A DNA stretch of 64,000 nt from Hyperoodon ampullatus (GCA_949752795.1 OX457063.1:72322271-72386270); one strand, 5' to 3'. Counted from the stretch's first letter, positions 50,110 to 62,871 are shown. Notes: generated by a model not told the origin, from the sequence alone. Numbers and translations are program-made.

Positions 50110-52860
50110 AAAGTAAAAGTTTTCAAAAAATTATCCAAGGAAAACGGTTTCCAGTCCACACGTCAGGAGCTTGGAAGTTGCCACCCCTCCTAACAACAAA
50201 TAAAAAGCTGAATAGACTGAAAAGTCAACAACTCTTCTTGGATCTGTAAGAGAGTGGGGGACACAGGAAAAACTGCTGTCTTTCAGACTGGAGAGACAGA
50301 GAGGTGAAAACAAGGAGTCTCTACTAACTGTGGAGGGAACCAGTGCTAGGAAAACCTGAACTGTAATTGATGAATTGCTGGAGACTCAGTATGGACAAAT
50401 CAGAGATTTAAAAACACCAAGGGGATTTAGTAACATGGGGACTCCCACAATATTGTAAGATTTACCTCCAGAAGCTCAACCATGTGCTCAGAGTAATTAT
50501 CAGAGAGAAATCTCCTCTTTCTTCCAGCAGGAGAAGAAAGGAACCATTTTGAAAGACACCAGAGTACTCTGTTCTTAACAAAGCCTGCCCTCAGGGGAAA
50601 CTAGTTAACCAGAACCTATCTTGCTGGGGTATTATCAGAGCCTAACTACCCAACTCAAGCCCACTCTAGCCATTCTGTGCTAAGTTATATGTAATGCAGT
50701 AGGACAAGAAAAGAAAATGCATACAGATTGTGAAGGAAAAAATAAAACCATCTTAGTGCATAAATGATATGATTGTCTATGTAGAAAATTTAACAGAATT
50801 GACAAAAACACTCCTGTAATGAATAAATGAACATAGCAAGATTGCAGAGTACAAGATTAATACCCAAAAGTCAATTGCCTACCTATGTACCAGCAATGAA
50901 CAAGTGGAATTTGAAATTAAAAACTCTATACCATTCACATTAGTTCTCCCCAAATTAAATACTTAGATATAAATCTAGCAAAATATGTACAAGATCTATA
51001 TCAGGAAAACTACAAAAATCTGATGAAAGAAATCAAACAAGAACTAAATAAATGGAGAGAAATTTCACGTTCATGAATAGAAAGAAAATACTGTCATGAT
51101 GTCAGTTCTTCTCAATTTGGTCTGTAGATTAATGCAATCTCAATCAAAATCCCAGCAACTTATGTTTTGGATACTGACAAACTGATTCTAAAGTTTATTA
51201 TAGAAAGGCAAAAGACCCAGGATAGCAAACACAGTATTGAAGAAGAACAAAGCTGAAGGACTGACACTACCCAACTTTAAGACTTACTGTAAATCTACAG
51301 TAATCACGACATTGTCGTATTGCTGAAAGAAAAGCAAAACTGATCAATGAAACAGAATAGAGAGTTCAAAAATAGAACCACATAGATATAATCAGCTGAC
51401 CTTTGATAAAAGAACAAAGACAATGCAATGTAGAAAAGATAGACTTTTCAATAAGTGGTGCTGGAGCAACTGGACAAATGCATTTAAAAAAAACGAATCT
51501 AGATACAGACCTTATATCCTTCACAAAAAATTAACTCAAAATGGATCACAGATTTAAAGATAAAATACATAATTATAAAACCCCTAGAAGACAGTAGAAG
51601 AGAAAACCTATGACCATGGTTATGGTGATGACTTTTTAGATATAACACCAAAGGCACAATCTATGAAAATAATAAGCTGGACTTCATAAAAATTAAAAAC
51701 TCATGCTCTGCAAAAGACAATGTCAAGAAAATAAGAAGATAAGCCACAGACTGGGAGAAAATATTTGCAAAAGACATATCTGATAAAGGGCTGTTATCCA
51801 AAGTATACAAAAAACTCTTAATACTCAACAGTAAGAAAACAAACAACCTGATTTTTAAAATGGACTAAAGACCTGAACAGATACCTCACCAAAGAAGATA
51901 TATAGATGACAAATAAACATATGAAAAGATGCTCTACATTAGAAGTCATTAGGAAATTGCAAATTAAAACAATGAGATACCAATAAACACATATGAGAGT
52001 GGCCAAAATGCAGAACATTGACAACACCAAGTGCTGGTGAGAAGGTGGAGCAACCCTCATTAACTGCTAGTTGGAATGCAAAATGGTGCAGCCACTCTGG
52101 AATAGAGTTTGGTGGTTTCTCACAAGACTAAACATATTCTTACCATATGATTGCATGTCTTGATATGTCTTCAAAGGAGTTGAAAATGTATGTCCATGCA
52201 GAAACCTGCATATACATGTTTATAGCAACTTTATTTATAACTGGAAAAACTTGGAAGTAACCAAGATGTCCGTCAGTATATGAATGGATCAGTCAACTGT
52301 GGTACATCTAGACAATGGAATATTATTCAGTACTAAAAAGAAATGAGCTATCAAGCCATGGAAAGACATGGAGAAAGCTTAAATGCATATTACTCAGTGA
52401 AAGAAGCCAATCTGAAAAAGCTACATGCTGTATCATTCTGACTATATGACACTCTGGAAAAGGCAAAACTATGGAAAATTTAAAATTTAGTAGTTGCTAG
52501 AGGTTGAAGGGCAGAGGGTGGACATAGAGATGATTTAGGTGGAAAACAAAAGACTCCTAAGGAAGTGAAAATACTCGGATACCATAATGTTGGCTACGTG
52601 TCATTATACATTTGACCAAACTCATAGAATGTACACCAAGAATGAACCTTAATGTAAACTATGGACTACAGGAGATTATGAAGCATCAATGCAGGTTCAT
52701 CAATTGAACCAAATGTCCCACTCTGGTGGGGATATTGATAATGGGGCACACCATGCATGTGTGGGGACAGGAGGTATATGGGAAATCGCCATACATTTCC
52801 CCCAATCTTGATGTGAACATTACATTGCTCTTAAAAATAAATTCTTAAAAAAACCAAAAT
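50110..52860 (+). mobile_element. Ancient L1M with internal deletion
   Basis: 50110-50690 reads like an old L1 5' UTR (TTGGAAGTTGCCACCCCTCC; GGGGTATTATCAGAGCCTAAC). At about 50695 it passes directly to the RT region of ORF2 (AATGCAGTAGGACAAGAAAAG), and from there to the 3' UTR near 52860. ORF1, the endonuclease and early RT are missing. Decayed throughout. Confidence 0.65.
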
Positions 52861-52869
52861 GCCAAAAAA

Positions 52870-53004
52870 ATCTAGCCAATATTTTAATAATATTTTGTGA
52901 ATATGTATTTTCAAAAATATTCAACTAAAGTATGACTTGGAAGTCATTAGTTGCCATAAAACATGTTGAGGACTCCTAGTGGAGAGTTTTATGAGTGAAA
53001 ATAT
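52870..53004. other. Unique sequence
   Basis: Short gap between the L1M and a MIR fragment. Confidence 0.35.
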
Positions 53005-53130
53005 TTGAGTTCCAGTGGCACCCATTTTACTATTTGTGAGTTCATGGACAAATAACTTTGCAGCTCTGTGGTTTATCTTTCCCATTAGTAAAATGAGGAT
53101 TTCCTGATTTGCCAGGTCTCCTCAGATTCT
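53005..53130 (+). mobile_element. MIR fragment
   Basis: GTTCATGGACAAATAACTTT and TCTTTCCCATTAGTAAAATGAGG correspond to the MIR core. Confidence 0.6.
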
Positions 53131-53494
53131 ATGAGTGACCCTGTTATTGCCCCATAGATGGCATTAGGCACTATGCCTAATGCCTGTGCCATCACTAATC
53201 TTTCTGACCAATTACTACATCAACTATTTTCAGTCCCATTCAAGTACAGTGAATCTGAGAAGCTAATGCAATACTAAAGGGTTACAGAGCAATGATGAAT
53301 TTTTACTGTATTCCATGTTTCAGACAACATTTCAAAAAACCAGAAGTCTTAAACCAAAATAATTATCAAATATATTGAGAAATTTCAGGCAACTTAATTG
53401 GTTCAGGGAGAAAGTAATATGTTGCAATCCATTATTTGTTTCTTAAATCTGTCTGCACTAGTTCCCCTCTCCACCCTAGTTTTTGTATCTTACA
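53131..53494. other. Unique sequence
   Basis: A short inverted pair, GGCATTAGGC and GCCTAATGCC, lies at 53160-53187 and could form a hairpin. Nothing else recognised. Confidence 0.4.
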
Positions 53495-53866
53495 TGATAT
53501 CTTAGCTTGGGCTATATTAATAAAATATCACAAACTGCGTGATTTAAACAGCAGAAATTTATTTTCTCACAGTTCTGGAGGGTAGAAATCCAATATCATC
53601 TTTCCTCACGACTTGGTTTCAGGTGAGAGCTCTTTTCCGGACTTGCAAATACCTCCTCCTCACTGTATCTTCACGTGACAGAGAGAAAGGGAGGGAGAAA
53701 GAGCAAGCTCTCTTATATCTCTTCTCATAAGGATACTAACTGTTGGAAGAGGGCCCAACTTTATGACCTTATTTAACCTTATTAACTCCATAAGGCCTTA
53801 TCTCCAAGGGGGATTGGGGCTTAAACATATGAATTTTGGGGAGATACAAACATTCAGTCCATGGCA
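53495..53866 (-). mobile_element. MLT1-like LTR (MaLR), antisense
   Basis: Reverse-complement MaLR LTR: GCAGAAATTTATTTTCTCACAG, TGAATTTTGGGGAGATACAAAC and ATTCAGTCCATGGCA at the end. Same class as the LTR at 32113, opposite strand. No internal region adjacent. Confidence 0.75.
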
Positions 53867-54511
53867 GATAATATTAACATCTACTCTGGCAACCAGTTTA
53901 GAAATTGACATCTCCCTTACTTTGCTGGTGAAGTTTGACTGAATTCTTCCTCAAAATGTGTTTAAAATTCTGCTTCTTCCCTCCTTCTAAACACGTCTCA
54001 CTTTGCTGCATTTTTCCATACAAATACAATGATCTTTAAAAAATGATAATGGATTTCTAATGACCCAAGTAGTAATACTCAATGCTTGTATGCACACACA
54101 TGTGCATGTGTGTGTGTGTGTGTATTGGTGGTGGGTGAGAAGGCATTGAGGGTGGGTGGAGATGAGTCAAATCAAAACACAAGAAGAGTTTTTTCAAAGT
54201 ATATATATATATTTTTTTTTCCTGGAAGCTCTCTTTTCCACATCTAAACTTTAATTTTTTTAAATGTTCCCTGGATAGTGCTCATAGTCAGCTCGCTCTC
54301 TCCCCTTTAGCCCAATGGCAATGCCACACCATATTCTAAATCACTGAGATACAGAATAAATTCTCTATTCTTTATTCTGAGATTTATTTCAGAGAGTGAC
54401 CAGAATTTAGTCTCTTGGGCTATATATGCCTTATAGCATACGTGAACATACAATACACTCCAGATTTCAACGACCCTAGGCTAGTCATAACTACTAAATA
54501 TCATCCTACAA
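53867..54511. other. Unique sequence with (TG)n
   Basis: (TG)n at 54105-54124; otherwise nothing recognised. Confidence 0.4.
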
Positions 54512-54865
54512 CAGTGGTTCTCCAACATTTTGGTATCAGAACTGCTTTATATTTTTAATTGTTATTAACGAACTCAGAATTTTTGTTTATTTAGGTTCTA
54601 CCTGTTGATAGTTACCATATTAGAGATTCAAACTGTAAACTTCTTAAAACACAAGACTACACAGCATACATTCTATTAGCCTTCAGAGCAATGATATAAT
54701 CACATGTCATTTGGCCTCTGGAAAACATGGCACTCAAGAGAGAATGAGAGTAAGAAAGCCAAAAACATCCTAGCATATTATAAAAAAATTTGACTTTGCA
54801 GACTTCTTAGAAGGTGCTTCAGGGAGCCTATGGATATTCCAGCTATACTTTGTGAATCATTACTG
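54512..54865. mobile_element. hAT-type MITE
   Basis: Begins CAGTGGTTCTCCAACATTTTGG and ends TACTTTGTGAATCATTACTG, imperfect inverted ends of the CAGTGGTTCTCAAA class of hAT elements (Charlie group, by memory). No clear 8-bp duplication touches the ends. No coding capacity. Confidence 0.7.
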
Positions 54866-55149
54866 TAGGCTATTCATAATTACTAACTGTGTCTTGAAAT
54901 TATTTTATCCCGAAATCGCCTCATCCTCAATTTTACTTTTCCTATAGGGTGTTGCTCAAATGCCAATTTCCCTATAAAGCATTTGTTGACCTAGTTATTT
55001 CTTAACAGTGGAGGTGGTAACAAAAATATTGATAGAATCTATATTAGAGTAATTAGACTAAATAAAAATACATATATAAAATAAGTAGCAATATATTTAT
55101 ATTAAATTTTATTTTTAGAAAAATAAAATTTAAGGGTAGAGTAGCCAGA

Positions 55150-56520
55150 CCTACTAATGGGTATAAAGGAAACAGAGGAGTCAATGATGACTGAAAGCTT
55201 TGTCCTGGGCAACTAGAAGCATGGAGTTTCCATTGATGGAGAAGGAGTAGGCTATGAGGGAAGGAGATTTAGAGCAAGAGGGATATAAAGAGCTTGTTAG
55301 TGGCAGGTCAAGTGTGAGAGGCCTAATCAAGATGTTGAGTATTAATTTGGATATATGAGTCTAGAATCTAAAGGAGACATTTGTCTAGGAGATATAAATT
55401 TGGGAATCGTCAGCATATGAGACTGGATGAAATTACCAAGAGAGTGAGTATAAAGAGAAAAAGGAAGACCTCTAAAATCAAGCCGCAGGACCTTCCAGAA
55501 ATTCATGTCAAGGAGATAAGATAGATTAAGCAAAGGAGACAGAGAAGGAGCGGTCTCAGAGGGAGGAGAAAGCCACACAAGTGGTTATGTACTAAAGACC
55601 AAATCAACAAATGTGTTTCAAGGAGAGAAGAGAGATCAAAATTATGGAAATGCTTCTCTTAGGTCCAAGGACGTACTCTATGATCTTACAAGCCCAGAGG
55701 CATCATTCACATACACTACCCTTGATGTTGCCTGAACAACTACAACCAGATACTGGGATCTTACTGGATGCTATTACAATGAGAGTTCAGAACGGACAAT
55801 TGGATTTAGTGATATGGAGGTTACTGGTGACCCTGATAAAAGCAGTTTCACTGTAGCTGGGGGTAAAATCTTGACTGAAGTATGTTCAAGAGAACAGGAG
55901 ATGCTAAATTAGAGAGAGTAGGTACAATCCTTTCAAGAAATTTTGGTGTAAGTGAGAGCAAAAATAGGATGGCACGAGAAGGGGATATGAGCTCAAGAGA
56001 AGATTTTTTGATGGTAAAATTTTGTTTTGTTTTTCTTCATTTTCTGTTGATTTGAATTTTCTAGTAGAAAGGGAAAAAATGTTAATGCTGTAGAGAAAGA
56101 GGGGGTGGAGAATAGCAGGAGAAATGTCATTGAGTAGGAAAGAGGGAATGGTTGGAATACACTGTTGGAAGGCAGGGCTTTGGCTAGGAGCATGGACAGT
56201 TATCTTTAATAAAAGGATAACAGGTAAAGTATATGGGCACAGAAGAAGGTAAACTACATAGAGTAGTAAAATCTTAATAATATTCTCCTCTAATTGTTTC
56301 ACTTTTCTTAAAAACAAAATTGGGGCGAGGGAGGAATTTTCCACTGCAGAGATTGAGGATTAGAAGGAGGCACTGGAGATTTGAGGTGAGTAGAGATAAT
56401 AACAGTCATCTAGAGGGGAGGGGGAGTGAATGGATTATGGAAATGTGGGATTCTTGGGCAACACTAAAGATCCACTGAATTTTAAAGTTCATAAAAATTA
56501 AAATGAAAATAGTGTGATGA
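55150..56520 (+). mobile_element. Old dispersed repeat, family not named
   Basis: Long stretch of G/A-rich phrases I know from many mammalian loci (GATATAAATTTGGGAATCGTCAGCATATGA; GCAAAGGAGACAGAGAAGGAGCGG; TTACTGGTGACCCTGATAAAAGCAG). Its first part matches the last 60 bp of the window (63936-64000), so the two loci are copies of one family. No protein deduced. Confidence 0.5.
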
Positions 56521-57299
56521 CAAGACCTTCATAGGATTCTTATTTTGAGATTCACCTCCAAGGACCCTATAGCTAGAAAATTACATTTAAATATAATTAG
56601 TTTTCTTTGTAAACCTATGTATTATGATCATATGTATCTGTGTGCATGATTTTATGCATTTTAAAACATTTTTCTAAGAAAGGTACAAAGAACTCACTAG
56701 ACTGACAATGCAGTTCATGCCACAAAAAAGGTAAGACTGAACTCTAGGGAGTAGCCATAAAAGTAAGGTCTGGAGGTCAGTTGGATGGCAAAAACATTAA
56801 GGAAGAATCTCCAGCTTATCTCTGCTTATAGAGGCATGGCCTTCTGCAGAGGGACTGTCTTACTCTGAACACAATATTTATGGAATAAATGAATATACTC
56901 TTCTCAAAATGTGGGCTATTCACTTTCAAAGGTAATCCTTAAATACCTTCAATTTCTTCTATAAATATTAGTCTATGTAGACTTAAAAAAATCTCTTTTT
57001 GAGTCTTTTTTTACTTCATTTTATCTATCCATTTATATTTTATGTCATTCATGTCATAAAGATTATAAACTATATTGCTATAAAGTTGGGTGTAGTATTC
57101 TCATAAAATTTTAAACTCTACCCCATATCTGTAATTTTACCCTTTTCTATTCCTAATGTGTATTTTTGTATTTTTAAATTTTTTCTACTTAATCAGACTT
57201 ACTATGCATTTGGTTGCTTGAGCTGATCTTTTCAGAAGACAATCTAGAATGTAATGATGCAGCCTGGTTTATTTTTCCTACTTTATCAATCCTGGGTTA
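56521..57299. other. Unique AT-rich sequence
   Basis: No recognised element or gene. Confidence 0.4.
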
Positions 57300-57510
57300 G
57301 AATCAATGTCAATTTCTCCAACTTGCTGTCAGGGTGATTTTAGGCAACTTATTTAAGCTTCTTGAGCTTCAACTTCCTATATATAAAATAGGAATAATAA
57401 TTTCCAACCTCATAGAATTGGTTTGCCCTATCAATTAATTTATATGTAAATGGCTTAGAAGTGTGGTTGGCACATAGTAAACCCTCAAGAAATACTATGT
57501 TTATGACATT
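57300..57510 (+). mobile_element. MIR SINE
   Basis: TTTTAGGCAACTTATTTAAGC, ATATATAAAATAGGAATAATAA and GGTTGGCACATAGTAAACCC follow the MIR consensus order. Confidence 0.75.
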
Positions 57511-57864
57511 ATTTTCTGGTTTTTCTTCTATAAAACACATAAGATATTTTCCACTTTTCTTATTTTCTAATAAATAAATTGTGGTGATAAATTGTATTTT
57601 CTGAGTTTTGCTTTGGCTTTAACTTACAAGTATTGAGTGTACAAGCATTCACTTTGTCTTAATTTCAAAATTGTTTGCCACCTCAATAGCGTTTTCATCT
57701 TTATACCCAAGAGTATGTAGAATGTTTTAAAATGTTCCATTAAGTAGGCTATGAGACACTTTTTTTGTGGTTTATGTTAATTTTACCATCTAATGATCAA
57801 ATATATAGTTTCTCTTATTTTTGTGTATTAAAATTTTCTAGTTATTTTCTTTAAAATTGCCCAT

Positions 57865-58024
57865 TTTTTTAATTGAAGTATAAGTTGATTTACAATATTA
57901 TATTAGTTCCAGATGTAAAGCATAGTGATGCAGTATTTTTATGGATTATACTCCACTAAAAGTTGTTATAAGATAATGACTATAATTCTCTGTGCTATAT
58001 AATATATTCTTGTTGCTTATCTAT
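57865..58024 (-). mobile_element. Short antisense L1 3' end
   Basis: ATTGAAGTATAAGTTGATTTACAA and TTCTCTGTGCTATATAATATATTC are reverse-complement L1 3' UTR. A possible TTGYCCAT duplication lies at 57857-57864 and 58025-58032. Confidence 0.65.
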
Positions 58025-58639
58025 TTGTCCATGGTTTTTATTCAACAAACTCTGTGAATGGGTCTTTGAAAGTTGAATATAATGTACTTAACCTGTTCAT
58101 TTGATGAAAAAATATTATTTAAATCCACTATATTGTTATTTACTTTACCCTTTTTTAAACATCTTTACTGGAGTATAATTGCTTTACAATGGTGTGTTAG
58201 TTTCTGCTTTATAACAAAGTGAATCAGCTATATATATACATATATCCCCATATCTCCTCCCTCTCGCCTCCCTCCCACCCTCCCTATCCCACCCCTCTAG
58301 GTGGCCACAAAGCACCAAGCTCATCTCCCTGTGCTATGCGGCTGCTTCCCACTAGCTAGCTATTTTATATTTGTAGTGTATATACGTCCATGCCACTCTC
58401 TCTCTTCATCCCAGCTTACCCTTCCCCCTCCCTGTGTCCTCAAGTCCATTCTCTAGATCTGAGTCTTTATTCCTGTCCTTCCCCTAGGTTCTTCATAACC
58501 TTTTTTTTTTTTTTTTTTTTTTTTTAGATTCCATATATATGTGTTAGCATACAGTATTTGTTTTTCTCTTTCTGACTTACTTCACTCTGTATGACAGACT
58601 CTAGGTCCATCCACCTCACTACAAATAACTCAATTTCAT

Positions 58640-60123
58640 GGTTTTCTCAGTGTATATGCCCAGTGGTGGGATTGCTGGGTCGTATGGTAGTTCTATTTTT
58701 CATTTTTTAAGGAACCTCCATACTGTTCTCCATAGTGGCTGTATCAATTTATATTCCCACCAACAGTGCAAGAGGGTTCCCTTTTCTCCACACCCTCTCC
58801 AGCATTTATTGTTGGCAGATTTTTTTTTTTTTTTTTTTTTGGCGGTACGCGGGCTTCTCACTGCTGTGGGCTCTCCCGTTGCGGAGCACAGGCTCCGGAC
58901 GCGCAGGCTCAGTGGCCATGGCTCACGGGCCTAGCCGCTCCGTGGCATGTGGGATCTTCCCGGTCCGGGGCACGAACTCGTGTGCCCTGCATCGGCAGGC
59001 GGACTCTCAACCACTGCGCCACCAGGGAAGCCCTGTTGGCAGATTTTTTGATGATGGCCATTCTGACTGGTGTGAGGTGATACTGCATTGTAGTTTTCAT
59101 TTGCATTTCTCTAATGATTAGTGATGTTCAGCATCCTTTCATGTGTTTGTTGGCAATCTGTATATCTTCTTTGGAGAAATGTCTATTTAGGTCTTCTGCT
59201 CATTTTTGGATTGCATTTTTTGTTATTTTGATATTGAGCTGCATGAGTTGCTTCTAAATTTTAGAGATTAATCCTTTGTCAGTTGCTTCATTTGCAAATA
59301 TTTTCTCCCATTCTGAGGGTTGTCTTTTCGTCTTGTTTATGGTTTCCTTTGAAGTGCAAAAGCTTTTAAGTTTCATTAGGTCCCATTTGTGTATTTTTGT
59401 TTTCATTTCCATTTCTTTAGGAGGTGGGACAAAAAGGATCTTGCTGTGATTTATGTCATAGAGTGTTCTGCCTATGTTTTCCTCTAGGGGTTTGATAGTG
59501 TTTGGCCTTACATTTAGGTCTTTAATCCATTTTTAGTTTATTTTTGTGTATGGTGTTAGGGAGTGTTCTAATTTCATTCTTTTACGTGTAGCTGTCCAGT
59601 TCTCTGAGCACCACTTATAGAAGAGGCTGTCTTTTCTCCATTGTGTACTTTTGCCTCCTTTATCACAGATAAGGTGACCATCTGTGCATGGGTTTATCTC
59701 TGGGCTTTCTATCCTGTTCCATTGATCTATATTTTTGTTTTTGTGCCAGTACCATACTGTCTTGATTACTGTAGCTTTGTAGTACAGGCTGAAGTCCACG
59801 AGCCTGATTCCTCCAGCTCTGTTTTTCTTTCTCAAGATTGCTTTGGCTATTCGGGGTCTTTTGTGTTTCCATACAAATTGTGAACTTTTTTGTTCTAATT
59901 CTGTGAAAAATACCATTGGTAGTTTGATAGGGATTGCACTGAATCTGTAGATTGCTTTGGGTAGTAGAGTCATTTTCACAATGTTGATTCTTCCAATCCA
60001 AGGACATGGTATATCTCTCCATCTATTTGTATCATCTTTAATTTCTTTCATCAGTTTCTTATAATTTTCTGAATACAGGTCTTTTGTCTCCTTAGGTAGG
60101 TTTATTCCTAGATATTTTATTCT
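58640..60123 (-). pseudogene. L1 ORF2 C-terminal remnant
   Basis: Reads in reverse from [13 protein letters not shown] sequence at 60123 through open pieces (59533-60051, 172 aa) to the zinc-knuckle region near 58780-58810 and beyond. Contains frame breaks and the SINE. Missing both endonuclease and FADD blocks, so it cannot encode an active enzyme. Confidence 0.8.
58821..59033 (-). mobile_element. CHR SINE, short form, inside L1
   Basis: Exact 16-bp duplication TGTTGGCAGATTTTTT at 58810-58825 and 59034-59049; orientation matches the host L1. It splits the ORF2 remnant. Confidence 0.95.
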
Positions 60124-60818
60124 CTATCAGCCATGCTGATACCTGCGGCTCATGCCCATCTCTGGAGCTCGGTTAGGCAGTGCTCTGAATCCCCTCTCCT
60201 TGCGCACCCTGAAACAATGATCTCTTGCCTCTTCAGCAGCTCCAGATTTTTTCCCGGACTCCCTCTGGCTAGCTGCGGTGCACTAGCCCCCTTCAGGCTG
60301 TGTTCACGCAGCCAATCGCAGTCCTCTCCCTGGGATCTGACCTCTGAAGCCCGGGCCTCAGCTCCCAGCCCCCACCCACTCCAGCGGCTGAGCAGACAAG
60401 CCTGTGAGGCTAGTGAGTGCTGGTCAGCACCGATCCTCTATGCAGGAATCTCTCTGCTTTGCCCCCTGTACCCCTGTGGCTGCGCTCTCCTCCGTGGCTC
60501 CAAAGCTTCTCCCCCGCCCACCCCTTGTCTCCACCAGTGAAGGGGCTTCCTAATGTGTGGAAACTATTCCTCCTTCACAGCTCCCTCCCAGAGGTGCAGG
60601 TCCCACCCCTATTCTTTTGTCTCTGTTTTTTCTTTTTTCTTTTGCCCTACCCAGGTACATGGGGAGTTTCTTGCCTTTTAGGAAGTCTGAGGTCTTCTGC
60701 CAGCGTTCAGTAGATGTTCTGTAGGAGTTGTTCCACATGTAGATGTATTTCTGATGTATCTGTGGGGAGGAAGGTGATCTCCACGTCTTACTCCTCTGCC
60801 ATCTTGAAGGTCTCCCCC
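60124..60818 (-). promoter_or_regulatory. L1 5' UTR fragment, CpG-rich
   Basis: GC-rich compared with both flanks. It is the 5' UTR of the antisense L1 and explains the local CpG density; not evidence of a host promoter. Confidence 0.75.
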
Positions 60819-60839
60819 TTATTTACTTTTTACTATGGA

Positions 60840-61600
60840 CTCTTTTTGTCTGTTTCTGAGAAAGATAGAAATAATCTACTGATAGGCTGAGACCAGCACA
60901 CAAGAGTGCCTCTGTCGCATTTAATGCTTTTTGGTTTGACTTTTTAATCACAAATTATATTGCATAAGTAATGGTCTATAAATACATTTTCATTCTTTTA
61001 TTTTTATTTTTCTGTGTAATTTTATTTTCTGTGGGATTCTTACAGCACACAGCATGTTTAAAAAGAAAAAAAAAGACATAAGAGTCTGTATTTTTAAAAA
61101 GATTGCTTAACCCATTAATATTTATCATGACTTACTGGTCTGTCTGAGATTATTCCTGCTGTATTTTTTTAGGTTCTCTACTTAACCTGCTTTCTTATTG
61201 CTCTTATCTTTTCTTCCCTTTCCTGCCATTGGTTGTCTTGTTCAAGTTTTCTTTCTCCATTTTTCCTTTACTTATCTAGGGTTTTGGACATTATACATCC
61301 ATTTCTATTGTCCTATTAAAATTTTAAACAGTATATTTAAACTTTAAAAAATGATTTCCAAGAATTAATCCATATCATATTGTTCTCTTCCATGAGATAA
61401 CTATAAATAACTAATAAATAATTGTGCTTTTACATATTCTTTCTCCCCAGCTTTCATATGTTTGGACTCATAAGGGTAAGACTTGTTGTTTTGAATTTCA
61501 GACCTGATTCTTTTGATTTTTGTCATCTTTGAACATTTACTTGGATTGGGCATTTGGTATTTGTAGTTCAAGTCTCCAGGAGATAGAATTTATAATCAAA
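60840..61600 (-). mobile_element. Ancient antisense L1M/HAL1-like fragment
   Basis: Text such as TAACCCATTAATATTTATCATGA and TTATCTTTTCTTCCCTTTCCTGCC resembles the same antisense L1M region found at 11960-15790. Low identity; edges uncertain. Confidence 0.4.
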
Positions 61601-61629
61601 TATGAGCCTACTCTATACTGTCAGCAGTT

Positions 61630-62644
61630 TATTATCATGACATAAAATAAAGCTATAGTAATACTTGGTGTGCACTTGCTGCAGAAATATACATGTAGAT
61701 CAATGAAAGAGAGTAGAGTCCCAAAAGAGGCAAATGCTTATGAGAGCATTTAAGAATTTGAATCATTTAGGGAAAATAGACTATTCTGTGAATGACCACA
61801 TAGTAACTGGCTACCTATTTGGAAAATATAAATATCAAACTCATAAACACATACAACATAAACAAAAGTGTATTTCAGATAAGTAGAGGGACAGATGTAA
61901 AAATTTAAAAATATGACACATTGGAAAAAAATTGAAAATATTTTAATAATCTCAAAATAGAAAAGGCTTTTCTAAATTACAAACTCCAAAATCCATAAAA
62001 GAAACATTTGATATATTTGGCCAAATTTTTATATTTCTGTATTTAAAAAGACATTATGGCCAAAGATAAAAAGCAAGGTACAAAGTAGGAAAACAACTTT
62101 CAACACATACAAGGTTCAAAATATTTATAATCAGACTACTTCAAAAAGAAAACTACAATGCAATGGAAAAAATGAGAAAAGAATAAGAAAAAGTAACTCT
62201 GGGAAGAAATATAATTAGCCAATAAATACAATGTATTTCAACCTCACTAAGAATCAGGCTAAGACAATTTTAAAATAAGATTTTATGTTTTAGCAAAACA
62301 TGAGAAAAAAATTTTAATATTAATAACCAGTTTTGGTAAAGGTGAGAAAATGGGCAAGTTCCTATATTTTTAGTAAAGCCATTTTGGAGATAATTTTTTA
62401 AAATTTCTACTTCTAGGAAAATTCCACCTCCACCCTACTTTAGAGAAGAACAAGCATGCATGAATTAAGAACACTATGTAAGGATATTCATTATAGCATT
62501 GGCTGCTTATTTTTTAAGAAATTGACAAGCCATGTCAACGTTCCTCACTTTAGAATGATTAAATTTTGACTCATTTATACAATACCTTGAAGCTATTTTA
62601 AAAGTATAACCTAGAACTAAATACACTGTTTTGTAAATATTTCT
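61630..62644 (+). mobile_element. Ancient L1M ORF2 3' region
   Basis: AAAATAAAGCTATAGTAAT and AGATCAATGAAAGAGAGTAGAGTCC match the distal ORF2 of old L1s, continuing to the zinc-knuckle part near 62330. Heavily decayed. Confidence 0.6.
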
Positions 62645-62663
62645 AAAATATATTAAGAGTACA

Positions 62664-62798
62664 TCAGGACCTCCCTGGTGGTCCAGTGGTTAAGACTCCA
62701 CACTTCCACTGCAGGGGACGTGAGTTCAATCCCTAGTCAGAGAAACTAAGATCCCACAAGCCACACGGCACGGCCAAAAAAAAAAAAACCCATAAAAC
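62664..62798 (+). mobile_element. CHR-type SINE, compact older subfamily
   Basis: About 120 bp: GGACCTCCCTGGTGGTCCAGTGG through AGATCCCACAAGCCACACGGC and poly-A. A 19-bp duplication AAAATATATTAAGAGTACA / AAAATATATTAAGAGCACA at 62645-62663 and 62799-62817. The body is distinct from the 200-bp copies and resembles the form shared with ruminants. Confidence 0.85.
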
Positions 62799-62871
62799 AA
62801 AATATATTAAGAGCACAAAGCAACTTGCATATGCATATTACAGGTTTATAATACCTTTTGTATAAAGGAGA

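Larger units (their letters stand above)
58147..60818 (-). mobile_element. L1 with intact ends and a large internal deletion
   Basis: Antisense element with an 11-bp duplication TTATTTACTTT at 58136-58146 and 60819-60829. Its 5' end (60818 downward) has the YY1-like site (60796-60809) and about 690 bp of 5' UTR; at 60124 it jumps into ORF2 at the codon matching residue 764 of the 35 kb copy, then runs to a 3' UTR. ORF1, endonuclease and the RT active site are gone. A CHR SINE interrupts it at 58821. Confidence 0.88.
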
